From Kiritimatiellaceae bacterium (lineage in GTDB: Bacteria > Verrucomicrobiota > Kiritimatiellia > Kiritimatiellales > Tichowtungiaceae), in NCBI GenBank assembly GCA_013141415.1, contig JABFQY010000001.1, positions 496,001 through 560,000 on the forward strand: a stretch of DNA of 64,000 bases, read 5' to 3'. Shown one piece after another: positions 14,140-22,292 of this stretch. The notes under the pieces are model-generated. The model saw only the letters and a list, made by a program, of their open reading frames with translations, made no database searches and had not been told where the DNA came from. The position numbers and the translations under genes are program-made. Each line of letters starts with the position of its first letter. Position 1 is the first letter of the stretch.

Positions 14140-14724
14140 ATGGATCAGGACGATGCAGAGCTTCTGTCAGCGTACAGATCCGGCGATGTAGAGGCGCTGG
14201 GGAAGCTGGTCGAAAAGTACAAACGTCCGCTATTCGGGTTTATTCTCCGGTTTTCAGAAGGACGCGAGGATGCAGACGAGGTTTTTCAGGAAGTATGGGT
14301 GCGAGCGATTAAAAATATGAACCGTTACCGTCAGAAAAGTTTGCTCAGCTGGTTGTTCCGCATTGCGCATAACCTGATGATCGACCGTATCCGGCGCCAC
14401 AAACCGGGCTTCTCGTTGGATGTGGCTGCGACGGATGGTGGAATTCCGCTGAGCGAACAGTTGGCTTCGGCGCTTCTCGGCCCCGACGGCGAAGCTGGCG
14501 GAAGAGAGCTGGGGCTTCGGATCGAAACCGCCGCCGCGCAACTGCCGCCCGAACAGCGCGAGGTTTTCTGGCTTCGTATGCAGGCGGATCTCAGTTTCAA
14601 AGAAATCGCAAAAATTCAAAAATGCTCTATCAACACCGCGCTGGCCCGGATGCAGTACGCCGTTTCAAAACTCCGGAAGGAACTGGCCTGTGAGTACCGC
14701 GAGTTGCAGGAGGCGGGTATATGA
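14140..14724 (+). CDS. ECF-type RNA polymerase sigma factor
   Basis: 194 residues. Region 2 (about residues 15-85: EEVFQEVWVRAIKN-like core and SLLSWLFRIAHNLMIDRIRR) binds core and the -10 element; region 4 (about 125-185: LPPEQREVFWLRMQADLSFKEIA) binds the -35. There are no extra domains. I chose the ATG at 14140 because it has a ribosome site (aggaaat), and ECF proteins usually start with this DxELLxAYRxGD segment; an ATG at 14110 would add ten residues. It overlaps the following membrane protein gene by 4 bases, the classic sigma/anti-sigma arrangement. Confidence 0.9.
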   Translation: MDQDDAELLSAYRSGDVEALGKLVEKYKRPLFGFILRFSEGREDADEVFQEVWVRAIKNMNRYRQKSLLSWLFRIAHNLMIDRIRRHKPGFSLDVAATDGGIPLSEQLASALLGPDGEAGGRELGLRIETAAAQLPPEQREVFWLRMQADLSFKEIAKIQKCSINTALARMQYAVSKLRKELACEYRELQEAGI

Positions 14725-15173
14725 AAATAAAGAAAATCGAAAAATGGTTACTGCTCGAACAGTCCGGGGAATTATCGCCTCGGAAACTCCGTGCCCTTCA
14801 CCGTGAACTGGCCGGCTCTGAAGAGGCCCGTGTATTGCGTAGTGAACTCGGATGGCTGAAAGATACCGTCATCACGCCCGCTTTGGAGCCGTCACCGTGG
14901 TCTGTCGCAAAGATTTCCGCCCGCCTGCACGTTGGACCCGTGCCGGTTCTGGCTTCCGCCAGAGTCTGGAAGTCGGCCCTTGCGCTGGCGGCTTGCCTGA
15001 TGGCCGTTAGCGGAGTTTTTAATTTCCATGACAAACGGGTTTCTTCAACTCCTGTTGCCGTTGTTGCGGCGGCGGGAGTGGACGTGTGGAACGATCCGCT
15101 TGAAGAAGACCTGAGCAAATTGGAACGCCTGATTGTGGCTTCAAGCGATTCCCTTAATATCATGGAAATGTAA
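14721..15173 (+). CDS. probable anti-sigma factor, single-pass membrane protein
   Basis: 150 residues. The N-terminal half is cytoplasmic-looking and helical (KWLLLEQSGELSPRKLRALHREL), one membrane segment lies at about residues 85-100, and a short outer tail follows. It has no cysteines, so it is not a zinc-containing ZAS protein. No family was recognised. The role is inferred from topology and the 4-base overlap with the sigma gene. A strong ribosome site (ggaggcggg) lies just before the ATG. It would hold the sigma factor at the membrane until a cell-envelope signal is sensed. Confidence 0.6.
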   Translation: MKIKKIEKWLLLEQSGELSPRKLRALHRELAGSEEARVLRSELGWLKDTVITPALEPSPWSVAKISARLHVGPVPVLASARVWKSALALAACLMAVSGVFNFHDKRVSSTPVAVVAAAGVDVWNDPLEEDLSKLERLIVASSDSLNIMEM

Positions 15174-15188
15174 CCCGAAGGAGAAGTG

Positions 15189-15788
15189 ATGAAAAAGTGG
15201 ATGATGATGGTACTGATCGGTGCAGTTACGACTGGCATTGCCGTGGCGGAAGAAGCTAAGGCGCCATGGTACAAGAGATTATTCGGCATGAGCGCAGATG
15301 AGCAGGCTCAGGTTGTTCCTCCGGCTCCGGCGGTTTCGGCTCCAGTGCCAGCTCCGACGAAAGAAATGCCGCGGATGCAACGTCCGGATGGCAAAGTCGA
15401 AGGCAAGCGCCCGCAGATCGCCCCGGAACAAATGGAAAAAATGAAAGCTCAGCGTGAGGCGCTCATGAAACTTGGCGAAGCCGCGCGTAATGAAACTGAT
15501 CCGGCCAAAAAAGAAGCTTTGGTTGCCCAGCTTCGCACCAAGCTTACCGCCGATGCCGATAAACGGCTTGAAGAACTGAAAAAGCGTGTTGAGCAGGCCG
15601 ATCAGGAGATGCCAAAACTCAAAGAACGGTTGGCGGATGCTGAGAAGAACAAGGCCACCCGCATTGAAGAACAGGTTCAGCGGATTCTAAAAGGTGAGCC
15701 GCTGAAAAATCCGGAAGGCAAACGGCCCGAAGGTGCAGCCCCGAAGAAAGAAGGCAAAAAACCCGCGACTCCAGCCGTCACTCAATAA
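15189..15788 (+). CDS. secreted coiled-coil protein of the sigma operon
   Basis: 199 residues: signal peptide (about residues 1-20, cleaved near VAEEAKA), then a Pro/Ala-rich linker, then a charged helical region (about 75-165) predicted to be coiled coil, and a basic Lys/Pro-rich tail. The helical, methionine-bearing core recalls periplasmic stress proteins such as CpxP or Spy, but no clear motif confirms that. It starts 15 bases after the anti-sigma gene, with ribosome site aaggag. It may be the sensor or effector of this envelope-stress module. A GTG three bases upstream is an alternative start. Confidence 0.5.
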   Translation: MKKWMMMVLIGAVTTGIAVAEEAKAPWYKRLFGMSADEQAQVVPPAPAVSAPVPAPTKEMPRMQRPDGKVEGKRPQIAPEQMEKMKAQREALMKLGEAARNETDPAKKEALVAQLRTKLTADADKRLEELKKRVEQADQEMPKLKERLADAEKNKATRIEEQVQRILKGEPLKNPEGKRPEGAAPKKEGKKPATPAVTQ

Positions 15789-15808
15789 CCGGAAATTCCG
15801 GATATTGA

Positions 15809-15838
15809 AAAACCCCGTCATTTTGGCGGGGTTTTCTG
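15809..15838. terminator. bidirectional terminator
   Basis: Stem aaaaccccg / cggggtttt (15809-15817 with 15827-15835) with A-run before and T-run after. It lies between the sigma operon and the convergent pseudouridine synthase gene. Confidence 0.8.
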
Positions 15839-15854
15839 TTTTCGGGCGTTGGAA

Positions 15855-16682
15855 TCACTTTAGTTTCAGCGCATTCAGAATCGCCTGAAAGTCTTCCGGA
15901 ACCGGCGCGCTGACGCGCAGAGCGGCTCCGCCCTGCGGATCGGGAAGGATCAGCCGGCAGGCGTGAAGCATTTGGCGCGGCACGGCGCGGAAAATCGGAT
16001 TACCGCGCTGTTCGCCCGCGTACTCTTTGTCGCCCAGAACCGGGTGGCGCATGGCGGCAAGGTGTTTGCGAATCTGGTGAGTTCGTCCGGTATGAATACG
16101 AAGTTCCAGATAGCTCGCGTCGCGGTTGCGGTCGAGTACGTTCACCATCGTGGTGGCCGACTCACCGTCAATGTCCCGCGTGATCGTTTTGAGAGAGTCA
16201 GAAACACGACCGACCGCAATGGCCCGGTAAATTTTTACAATCTTCTCTTCTTTGAAAAGAGGAATCATCTTGTCCTTTGCCGCCGCGTTGGCGGCGAACA
16301 TCACACAGCCTGACGTATCGCGGTCGAGGCGGTGTACGGCGCAGAGCTGCGGATTATTCAACTCATGCTGGAGCCGGACTTCCAGACTGCGACTGCTGCC
16401 GTTCGTCACCATGCCGGACGGCTTGTTGACGATAAGGATATCTCCTGACCGCTTCAGAATTTCGATTTTGTGTGTCTTTGCCTCAGGGCGGACTGTCTCG
16501 ATGACGTCTTTGATTTTAAGCGTATGCTTGGCCATCCAGACGCGTTGACCGTTCACGAAAACCTGACGGGCGTCGAGCAGTACGCGCGCCTGCTTTTTGG
16601 AGCAACGCAACCGGTCGGCGAGGACGTCGACCAGCGGCAGTCCGTCTTCGTGCGGTGTGATTTGAAAGGATGCTCGGCTCAT
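15855..16682 (-). CDS. RluA-family pseudouridine synthase
   Basis: 275 residues. An S4-like N-terminal domain (about residues 15-60, CSKKQARVLLDARQVFVNG) precedes the RluA-type catalytic domain with signature HRLDRDTSG (catalytic Asp in this motif), then RIHTGRTHQIRKHL. RluA/RluC/RluD enzymes isomerise uridines in 23S rRNA or tRNA; the specific site cannot be assigned. Its start overlaps the end of argD by 4 bases, so it is co-transcribed with argD though functionally unrelated. Confidence 0.9.
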   Translation of the reverse strand: MSRASFQITPHEDGLPLVDVLADRLRCSKKQARVLLDARQVFVNGQRVWMAKHTLKIKDVIETVRPEAKTHKIEILKRSGDILIVNKPSGMVTNGSSRSLEVRLQHELNNPQLCAVHRLDRDTSGCVMFAANAAAKDKMIPLFKEEKIVKIYRAIAVGRVSDSLKTITRDIDGESATTMVNVLDRNRDASYLELRIHTGRTHQIRKHLAAMRHPVLGDKEYAGEQRGNPIFRAVPRQMLHACRLILPDPQGGAALRVSAPVPEDFQAILNALKLK

Positions 16683-17878
16683 TGTGTTTTATCCAGTTCT
16701 GCGCAGGCTTCTGCAATGAGAGCGGCGGCTTTTTCGACTTCTTTGGCGGTGACGTTGAGCGGCGGAAGCATCCGCAGCACCCGCACGGCGGTGGCGAGGG
16801 TCAGCAGGCCCTTATCCTGTAAAATTTTCTGGAGCGGAGCTGCATTATCTTTCAGTACGAGACCAACCATCAGGCCGCAGCCCCGCGCACCTTCGATCCA
16901 ATCGTACTTCGCGGCAATCGCCTGAAGTTTTTCAAGGAACAGCGCGCCCATCTTCTGAGCGTTTTCGAGCAGGTGTTCTTTCTCGATTGTTTCGATGACA
17001 GCCAGCGCGGCGGCGCAGGCCAGCGGGGTTCCGCCGAACGTGGTCGCGTGGTTGCCCGGCTGGAACACGTCGGAAACTTTCGGCGCGGCGACGACCGCGC
17101 CGATCGGGAATCCGTTGCCGAGTCCTTTGGCGACCGAGAAAGCGTCCGGTTGTACGTCATAATTTTGGAAGCCAAACCATTTACCAGTCCGGCCGACACC
17201 GGCCTGCACTTCATCAAAAAACAACAGGAGATCTTTTTCGTCACAGAGTTTCCGCAGTCCTTTGATGAACGCTGGGTCGGCGGGAAGAATGCCGCCTTCG
17301 CCCTGAACGGCTTCAACCAGAATTGCGGCGGTCTTTTCGGTTACAGCGGCTTTGCACGATTCGAGATTATTGAACTCAGCATATTTAAAACCTTCGGGCA
17401 GGGGATAGAAACCTTTCTGCACCTTTTCCTGACCGGTGGCGGTCAACGTGGCGAGCGTCCGGCCATGAAAGGAGTTTTTCATGGTGATCACTTCATATTT
17501 GCCCTTGGTCGAACCCCAGAGCCGCGCCAGTTTGATCAGTCCTTCGTTGGCTTCCGCGCCGGAGTTGCAGAAAAAGCATTTGCCGCTCAGCGACCGTTCA
17601 GAAAGAGCCTGTGCGAGCCGCGGCTGGTTTTCGTTGTAATAAAGGTTGGAGACGTGCACCAGCTTCACCGCCTGTTCCTGGGTGGCCTTGACGACCGCCG
17701 GATGGCAGTGGCCGACGTTCAGCACGGCGATACCGGCGAGGAAATCGAGATATTCCTTGCCGTCGGCATCCCAAACCTTGGAACCTTGACCTTTAACGAG
17801 CACGAGGCCCGGCGCATAGGTCGGCATTACATACTTTTTGTGCAACTGGATAATTTCTTCTGTTTTCATGACTTCCAT
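16679..17878 (-). CDS. argD: acetylornithine aminotransferase
   Basis: 399 residues, class-III PLP-dependent aminotransferase. It carries the PLP lysine in FSVAKGLGNG (Lys251), the FFDEVQAGVGRTG motif, and the NSGAEANE motif near residue 108. It converts N-acetylglutamate semialdehyde to N-acetylornithine with glutamate in arginine synthesis. argB and argJ lie on the same strand further upstream, so argD belongs to the same pathway cluster, but it is cut off from argB by two restriction-modification genes. An ATG at 17869 is an equally possible start. Related enzymes for ornithine or lysine pathways are an alternative; the arg neighbours favour ArgD. Confidence 0.9.
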   Translation of the reverse strand: MEVMKTEEIIQLHKKYVMPTYAPGLVLVKGQGSKVWDADGKEYLDFLAGIAVLNVGHCHPAVVKATQEQAVKLVHVSNLYYNENQPRLAQALSERSLSGKCFFCNSGAEANEGLIKLARLWGSTKGKYEVITMKNSFHGRTLATLTATGQEKVQKGFYPLPEGFKYAEFNNLESCKAAVTEKTAAILVEAVQGEGGILPADPAFIKGLRKLCDEKDLLLFFDEVQAGVGRTGKWFGFQNYDVQPDAFSVAKGLGNGFPIGAVVAAPKVSDVFQPGNHATTFGGTPLACAAALAVIETIEKEHLLENAQKMGALFLEKLQAIAAKYDWIEGARGCGLMVGLVLKDNAAPLQKILQDKGLLTLATAVRVLRMLPPLNVTAKEVEKAAALIAEACAELDKTQ

Positions 17879-17976
17879 TCCCTAAAAGACGGGGGAATGT
17901 AACGCACGGTCGCCGGAATTGCCAGTGGTTTAAACGGCAGAAGAGAGAGTCGGACAGCAAGTAGCTATGACTAACG

Positions 17977-19569
17977 TTACGCATGAACCACGGCGGGCCC
18001 ACGGTGGGCAAGTTGTAATGTTCCATGCGAGTGTTCGGCTTCCGATATGAGTTCATCAAATAGATCGTCCATGAAACCGGGGAGTCCGTTGCCATTGCGG
18101 CATAACTCAAGTGCCTTGCTTACTGCATCAGGCGGCAATTTCGCGAACCATTCGACGGAGGGAGCAAAAGCCCGGTTCAAGTCGTTTGGCTCAAACTTAT
18201 CGAGCGAATCCCCATATCGGCGCATATTTAACTCGAGCAGCCTTCTAGCTGCTCGTGATTGAAAATACAGAAACAAAGAGTCAATAATCACTTGTCCAAA
18301 CAGATTCGGGTAGAACCCGTGATAACAGGTGAGATTGACTGCCGTGCTCAGGTTTCTAATCACCTTGAACCGTTCTCGTGAAAAGACACCAAAGAGAAGA
18401 GGAGCCGGGGTTCTTTTCTCCAGCTTATACCAAGGATTTCTGACTCTTGTTAAATATCGCTGATTATAACCCTTTTCCTCTCCGCATTTCAGGTAATCAC
18501 GCGCGGCGCCACCAACTGCACCATTCAGATTGAGCAGTAAAACAGGAGCGCCGCCAGAGTCTAGCGCGTTCAAGTCGTCCTCAGTGAACACGCTTTTTGT
18601 CACTTGGGCGCTTTTTGTTATGCACCGAAGAAAGACAGAACGCGGAAGATGACGGCACTCCGCTTCACTGTTTGACATGGCAAAGAACTCATTTGCTCCT
18701 GTGGCAATTCCCCGGTTGAATGTTCCGTAGGTGTCAATGGTGACTAGATCACAGGATTGAAAATCGGAATGTCTCTCATCAAAGTGTTTCAGCCACTTGT
18801 CTTTAGGTTTCAGTTTGTCACCACTCAACTCCTTCGTTGGCGTTGATTCAAGCAAAGAGGGCAGACAGGAAAGGCTCGATGCAGTGTAGAACTTAACGGG
18901 TGAATGTACTCCGTCGTTTTCTACTAGAACTATGCCCACGGATGTTGTTGCGTCCGGGAATACATCCTTTTCAGGGTTTATTCGGATTAGTGCTTTCAGT
19001 AAACCATTGTTCAGCAACCGCTCCTTTACAACTTCTCCATAACCGGTATTCAGAAATTCAAGAGGCATGATGTAAGCGAGACGCCCCGAAGGGCGCAGTT
19101 CTGCAAGCGACTTTATCAAGAACGCCGATGCAATGTTTGTGTACCCCGATAACTGACAATCCAAATGTTTCGCAAAGGATGCGAACACGGCATCGCGATT
19201 GGTGAACAACTGAAATCTCATATAGGGCGGATTGCAAACAATGGCCTCGTGCCGCTGATTCCAGGCCGAAAGGTAATCTTCGCGCGTAACATGCAGGGTC
19301 TTCGGACTACCATTGGCTTGCGAGTAGAACTCCAGAATACGCGGGTCTATCTCCGAGGCGCGAAATATCATCTGCGAATCAACAGCCTGTGCGGCCTTGA
19401 AAAATGCGCCAAGACCGAAAGATGGGTCGTAAACGTCTGTGGGCTTATGTGCCATCACCCATCGGCACATGAAAAGGGCTACATCGAACGGCGTAAAGAA
19501 CTGTCCGTGATCGCGCCGGTGGCCAAGACCTACAGAGGCTGTGTACTGCTCTATGGAATCATGGCTCAT
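17977..19569 (-). CDS. type II N6-adenine DNA methyltransferase
   Basis: 530 residues. The GQFFTPFDVA opening, SAM-binding motif I DPSFGLGAF (residues 48-56) and catalytic motif IV NPPY (113-116) are those of N6-adenine methyltransferases of the gamma (HsdM/PstI-like) order, with a long C-terminal target-recognition region. It overlaps the upstream partner gene by 11 bases. Together they form a type II restriction-modification pair that methylates host sites and cuts unmodified DNA. Base composition looks lower in G+C than the flanking arg genes, consistent with transfer. The recognition sequence cannot be read from the sequence. Confidence 0.85.
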   Translation of the reverse strand: MSHDSIEQYTASVGLGHRRDHGQFFTPFDVALFMCRWVMAHKPTDVYDPSFGLGAFFKAAQAVDSQMIFRASEIDPRILEFYSQANGSPKTLHVTREDYLSAWNQRHEAIVCNPPYMRFQLFTNRDAVFASFAKHLDCQLSGYTNIASAFLIKSLAELRPSGRLAYIMPLEFLNTGYGEVVKERLLNNGLLKALIRINPEKDVFPDATTSVGIVLVENDGVHSPVKFYTASSLSCLPSLLESTPTKELSGDKLKPKDKWLKHFDERHSDFQSCDLVTIDTYGTFNRGIATGANEFFAMSNSEAECRHLPRSVFLRCITKSAQVTKSVFTEDDLNALDSGGAPVLLLNLNGAVGGAARDYLKCGEEKGYNQRYLTRVRNPWYKLEKRTPAPLLFGVFSRERFKVIRNLSTAVNLTCYHGFYPNLFGQVIIDSLFLYFQSRAARRLLELNMRRYGDSLDKFEPNDLNRAFAPSVEWFAKLPPDAVSKALELCRNGNGLPGFMDDLFDELISEAEHSHGTLQLAHRGPAVVHA

Positions 19570-20629
19570 TTACAATTTCCGTAGTGAAAACCTTATTGTC
19601 CAAGTATCCACGACCATTTTGGAAGGTAACGTAGAATAAGAGCCTTCCTCTATCCAACTCCTTCATGGCCGACTTGTGCTCCGGCATGTCAATTCGACCG
19701 AGTATCTCTTTTCCTACTTGAACGTTAATCTTAATGGTTGTTTTACCTTGGTTCTTAATGTCCTGCTCTACCGAAAAGACCACATCTTCTTTGGTTGGAT
19801 CAGAGGCAATCTCAAGGATGCTACGGAAGGGGATAACGTATGCCTTGTCAAAGAACACTTGAAGATAGAAGTGGCGCACATTGAAATGCTGAATCCACCG
19901 ATTAACAAGAGCAAGATCCTCTACCTTTGGGGTAATGCTGAGGTAATCACGTTTGTGCAGTATTTTAATCTGATCTTTGAGTTCGCGTAGCAGTGCTGTT
20001 AATTCCTGAAGTTCAGCAGACGACGACCATGACCGCAACCTGAAGTCCAACTCTCTGAACGTCTCGTCGTTTGAGTGTTGGATCATGGCCAGTATTTCTG
20101 GGCTCTTTTGCTGTAGCAGGTCTCTCATTCGGTTTTGCAGTATTGCGGTTTTCAACTCGCGACACCGCCGAACCGCTTGGGTGACCCTTGTTTCCATAAA
20201 CTGACTGTATCGATTTGCCAAGAACGAGCTTGATCTGACCTCGATAGCTGCGATTGCTCTGGAGACTGTTTGGTCGTCGGCCAGGTTGAGTATCGCATCC
20301 CCGACATCGCTTCGTTTGAAGATCAGCAGATCGGGACGCTTGCCTATGCTGTTTAACTCATCCTGATATGCTTGGTAGAAGTCTTCAAACCCAGAATCGC
20401 CAGCAGCTAGAGTATCGGAACGTCCGTATTTCACGGCACGGTAGTCGGAGGAATTCTCGTTGATTGCCGTGAAGACAATTTGCTCCGCCCAATCCCCCTG
20501 TTCCTTGTTGGTCAGAAATTCTGAACTGGCCATCGTTGGCGGTCTGCCTGTCATTTGGATGTTTGGATCGACTCCAAATGGAGTAGCGGCTACGAGTCGA
20601 GCTATGGCTTGTTTGAAAGTCTCTGGCAT
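19559..20629 (-). CDS. probable type II restriction endonuclease (AccI-like?)
   Basis: 356 residues, immediately upstream of and overlapping the methyltransferase. A PD-(D/E)xK-type core is visible: acidic E49 (GDWAE), PD at 99-100 (KRPDLLIF), then E130-V-R132-S in IEVRSSS, an ExK variant with Arg. The layout recalls the AccI family, whose enzymes cut GTMKAC, but I give this from memory of the pattern, without an alignment. A good ribosome site (aaggag) lies 7 bases before the ATG. No controller protein gene is present. If real, it acts in defence against foreign DNA. Confidence 0.65.
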   Translation of the reverse strand: MPETFKQAIARLVAATPFGVDPNIQMTGRPPTMASSEFLTNKEQGDWAEQIVFTAINENSSDYRAVKYGRSDTLAAGDSGFEDFYQAYQDELNSIGKRPDLLIFKRSDVGDAILNLADDQTVSRAIAAIEVRSSSFLANRYSQFMETRVTQAVRRCRELKTAILQNRMRDLLQQKSPEILAMIQHSNDETFRELDFRLRSWSSSAELQELTALLRELKDQIKILHKRDYLSITPKVEDLALVNRWIQHFNVRHFYLQVFFDKAYVIPFRSILEIASDPTKEDVVFSVEQDIKNQGKTTIKINVQVGKEILGRIDMPEHKSAMKELDRGRLLFYVTFQNGRGYLDNKVFTTEIVNEP

Positions 20630-20724
20630 TTATTGCTCCTTCTTTTTCTCTTGCCGAACGTCAAAAGTGTCAGTCCCGTAATCTAGTAATTTTCATTTGA
20701 TAAGTGCGTAGCTACCTTCGGTTT

Positions 20725-21597
20725 TTATTTCACAATCTCGGTTCCGACGCCTTTGTCGGTGAAGAGTTCCAGCAGGAGTGAGTGAGGCAGGGCGGAATCA
20801 ATGATATGCGTTTTGCTGACGCCTGCTTTGAGCGCTTCGACTGCGCCGCCGATTTTCGGCAGCATGCCGCCGGAAATAATGCCCCGTTTGATCAGGTCTT
20901 CGACTTCACACAGGCTTAGCGTTGAAATCAGCGTGGTTGCATCGGATGGATCCCGCAACAGTCCCGGCACATCGCTCAGGAAAACCAGTTTCCGTGCCTG
21001 CAGGGCGCAGGCGATGGCATTGGCGACGTCGTCGGCATTCACATTGTAAAGATGGCCGTCTTCGCCACGACCGAGCGGCGTAATGACCGGAATGATGTCG
21101 GCTTTCAGGAACGCTTTGATCGGCTCAACATCCACATGGATCACTTTGCCGACGTAGCCCCAGTCGAGAGTTTCTCCGGTCTGCGGATCAACGCCGACAT
21201 GCTTCTTCACCTTGATGATGTCTTCGCCGTGAATGCCGTGCGCTTTGCCGCCGTAGTTTTTGATGATTTCCACCAGATGCGGATTCACTTCGTTGTTGAG
21301 AACGCTTTCCACCACGGTGATGGTTTTCTCATCGGTCACCCGCAGGCCCTGAACAAAGTTCGGCTGGATGTGCGCTTCCCGCATTTTTTTGGAAACGGAT
21401 TTTCCGCCGCCGTGTACAATCACCGGCTGAAGGCCGACGCATTCCATGAACGCGACATCCTTGAGAATATTCCGGTAGCCGATCTCGCTCTCCATGATAC
21501 TGCCGCCGAACTTAACGACAACGGTATCGCCCCGGAACTTCTGGATGTAGGGCAGGGCTTCAATCAGTACCGACGCTTTTTCAATCATCTGCTGCAT
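20725..21597 (-). CDS. argB: acetylglutamate kinase
   Basis: 290 residues, amino acid kinase fold: VVKFGGSIM near residue 30, VIVHGGGKSVSKKM for the nucleotide and acetylglutamate site, NVNADDVANAIA, and GGMLPKIGGAVEAL at the C-terminal end. It phosphorylates N-acetylglutamate, the second step of arginine synthesis. It lacks an obvious N-terminal kinked helix extension seen in some arginine-inhibited forms, though the first 20 residues (MQQMIEKASVLIEALPYI) are similar to that helix, so feedback inhibition is possible. The ribosome site (agga) precedes ATG 21597. The upstream small gene overlaps its start by 17 bases. Confidence 0.96.
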   Translation of the reverse strand: MQQMIEKASVLIEALPYIQKFRGDTVVVKFGGSIMESEIGYRNILKDVAFMECVGLQPVIVHGGGKSVSKKMREAHIQPNFVQGLRVTDEKTITVVESVLNNEVNPHLVEIIKNYGGKAHGIHGEDIIKVKKHVGVDPQTGETLDWGYVGKVIHVDVEPIKAFLKADIIPVITPLGRGEDGHLYNVNADDVANAIACALQARKLVFLSDVPGLLRDPSDATTLISTLSLCEVEDLIKRGIISGGMLPKIGGAVEALKAGVSKTHIIDSALPHSLLLELFTDKGVGTEIVK

Positions 21598-21808
21598 TTT
21601 TAATTCCTGAGTTAACTTTATATTCCGCCGGGTCTTCCGCGATGCTCAGCGTTTTGTCGGATAGGCGCGGGCAAAAAACGCCATTCCGGACATTTTCAGT
21701 TTCTTTCTTTTTTAGAAAATCAAAAAGTCCGTCCATTGTTCCTCCGCACTCTTTGTAGATTTTCTTCCGGACTTCTCTCAGCTCGGCAATAATTGGGTCG
21801 TTGTACAT
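21581..21808 (-). CDS. small putative antitoxin
   Basis: 75 residues. The opening MYNDPIIAELREVRKKIYKE..G resembles the N-terminus of many short antitoxins paired with PIN toxins (xDPIIxEVRxxRxx). It starts two bases beyond the stop of the PIN gene and its end overlaps the argB start by 17 bases. Order is toxin then antitoxin, less usual than the reverse. It could instead be a passenger; the name rests on sequence style and position. Confidence 0.5.
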   Translation of the reverse strand: MYNDPIIAELREVRKKIYKECGGTMDGLFDFLKKKETENVRNGVFCPRLSDKTLSIAEDPAEYKVNSGIKNAADD

Positions 21809-21809
21809 G

Positions 21810-22283
21810 TTAAGCCTCCCACAGTTCCTCTGGCGTGCAGATAACCGGAGTTTTTAGCCCTCTTTTTTTGTTTTCTTCCTGAATCAATCGAATGATGCGC
21901 CCGTTGGCAATGTGTTTGCAATTCCATGAAACGAGATAATCAGCGGCGTTCAAGACCGCTATGGCTAGGTGAGCGGCATCCAGCCCTGCGCTTTGCGGCA
22001 GTGACAGGCAGTGAAGATAAGCTGTTGCCAGTTCTTTTGTTTCTGAGGAGGTGGGAAGGATACGAATACCGACCAGCTTGCTCAGTCGTCTTTCAGCAGC
22101 AGAAGGGTCTCCCTGTCCGGCCTCTTCAATTACAACTTCAGAAATGCAGGGCTCAAAGTTTTGAAACAGCACATTTTCCCACCACTCTTGAGTGATCTGT
22201 TGGTGCGCCGCAATGATGATGTCGCGGCTGGGTTTTGATGCCAGATAGCTGACTACGCTTGTTTCAATATAGACCGTTTTCAT
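21810..22283 (-). CDS. PIN-domain toxin, VapC-like
   Basis: About 157 residues, PIN fold: MKTVYIETSVVSYL with the first acidic metal ligand region, PCISEVVIEEA, and GLDAAHLAIAVLNAADYLVSWN with the Asp cluster of the last ligands. PIN toxins are Mg-dependent RNases, in several cases cutting tRNA or rRNA. I use ATG 22283; an in-frame TTG at 22292 abuts argJ. It is set between argJ and a small antitoxin-like gene, inside the arg operon, and could benefit from its transcription. Confidence 0.75.
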   Translation of the reverse strand: MKTVYIETSVVSYLASKPSRDIIIAAHQQITQEWWENVLFQNFEPCISEVVIEEAGQGDPSAAERRLSKLVGIRILPTSSETKELATAYLHCLSLPQSAGLDAAHLAIAVLNAADYLVSWNCKHIANGRIIRLIQEENKKRGLKTPVICTPEELWEA

Positions 22284-22292
22284 TTCAACCAA

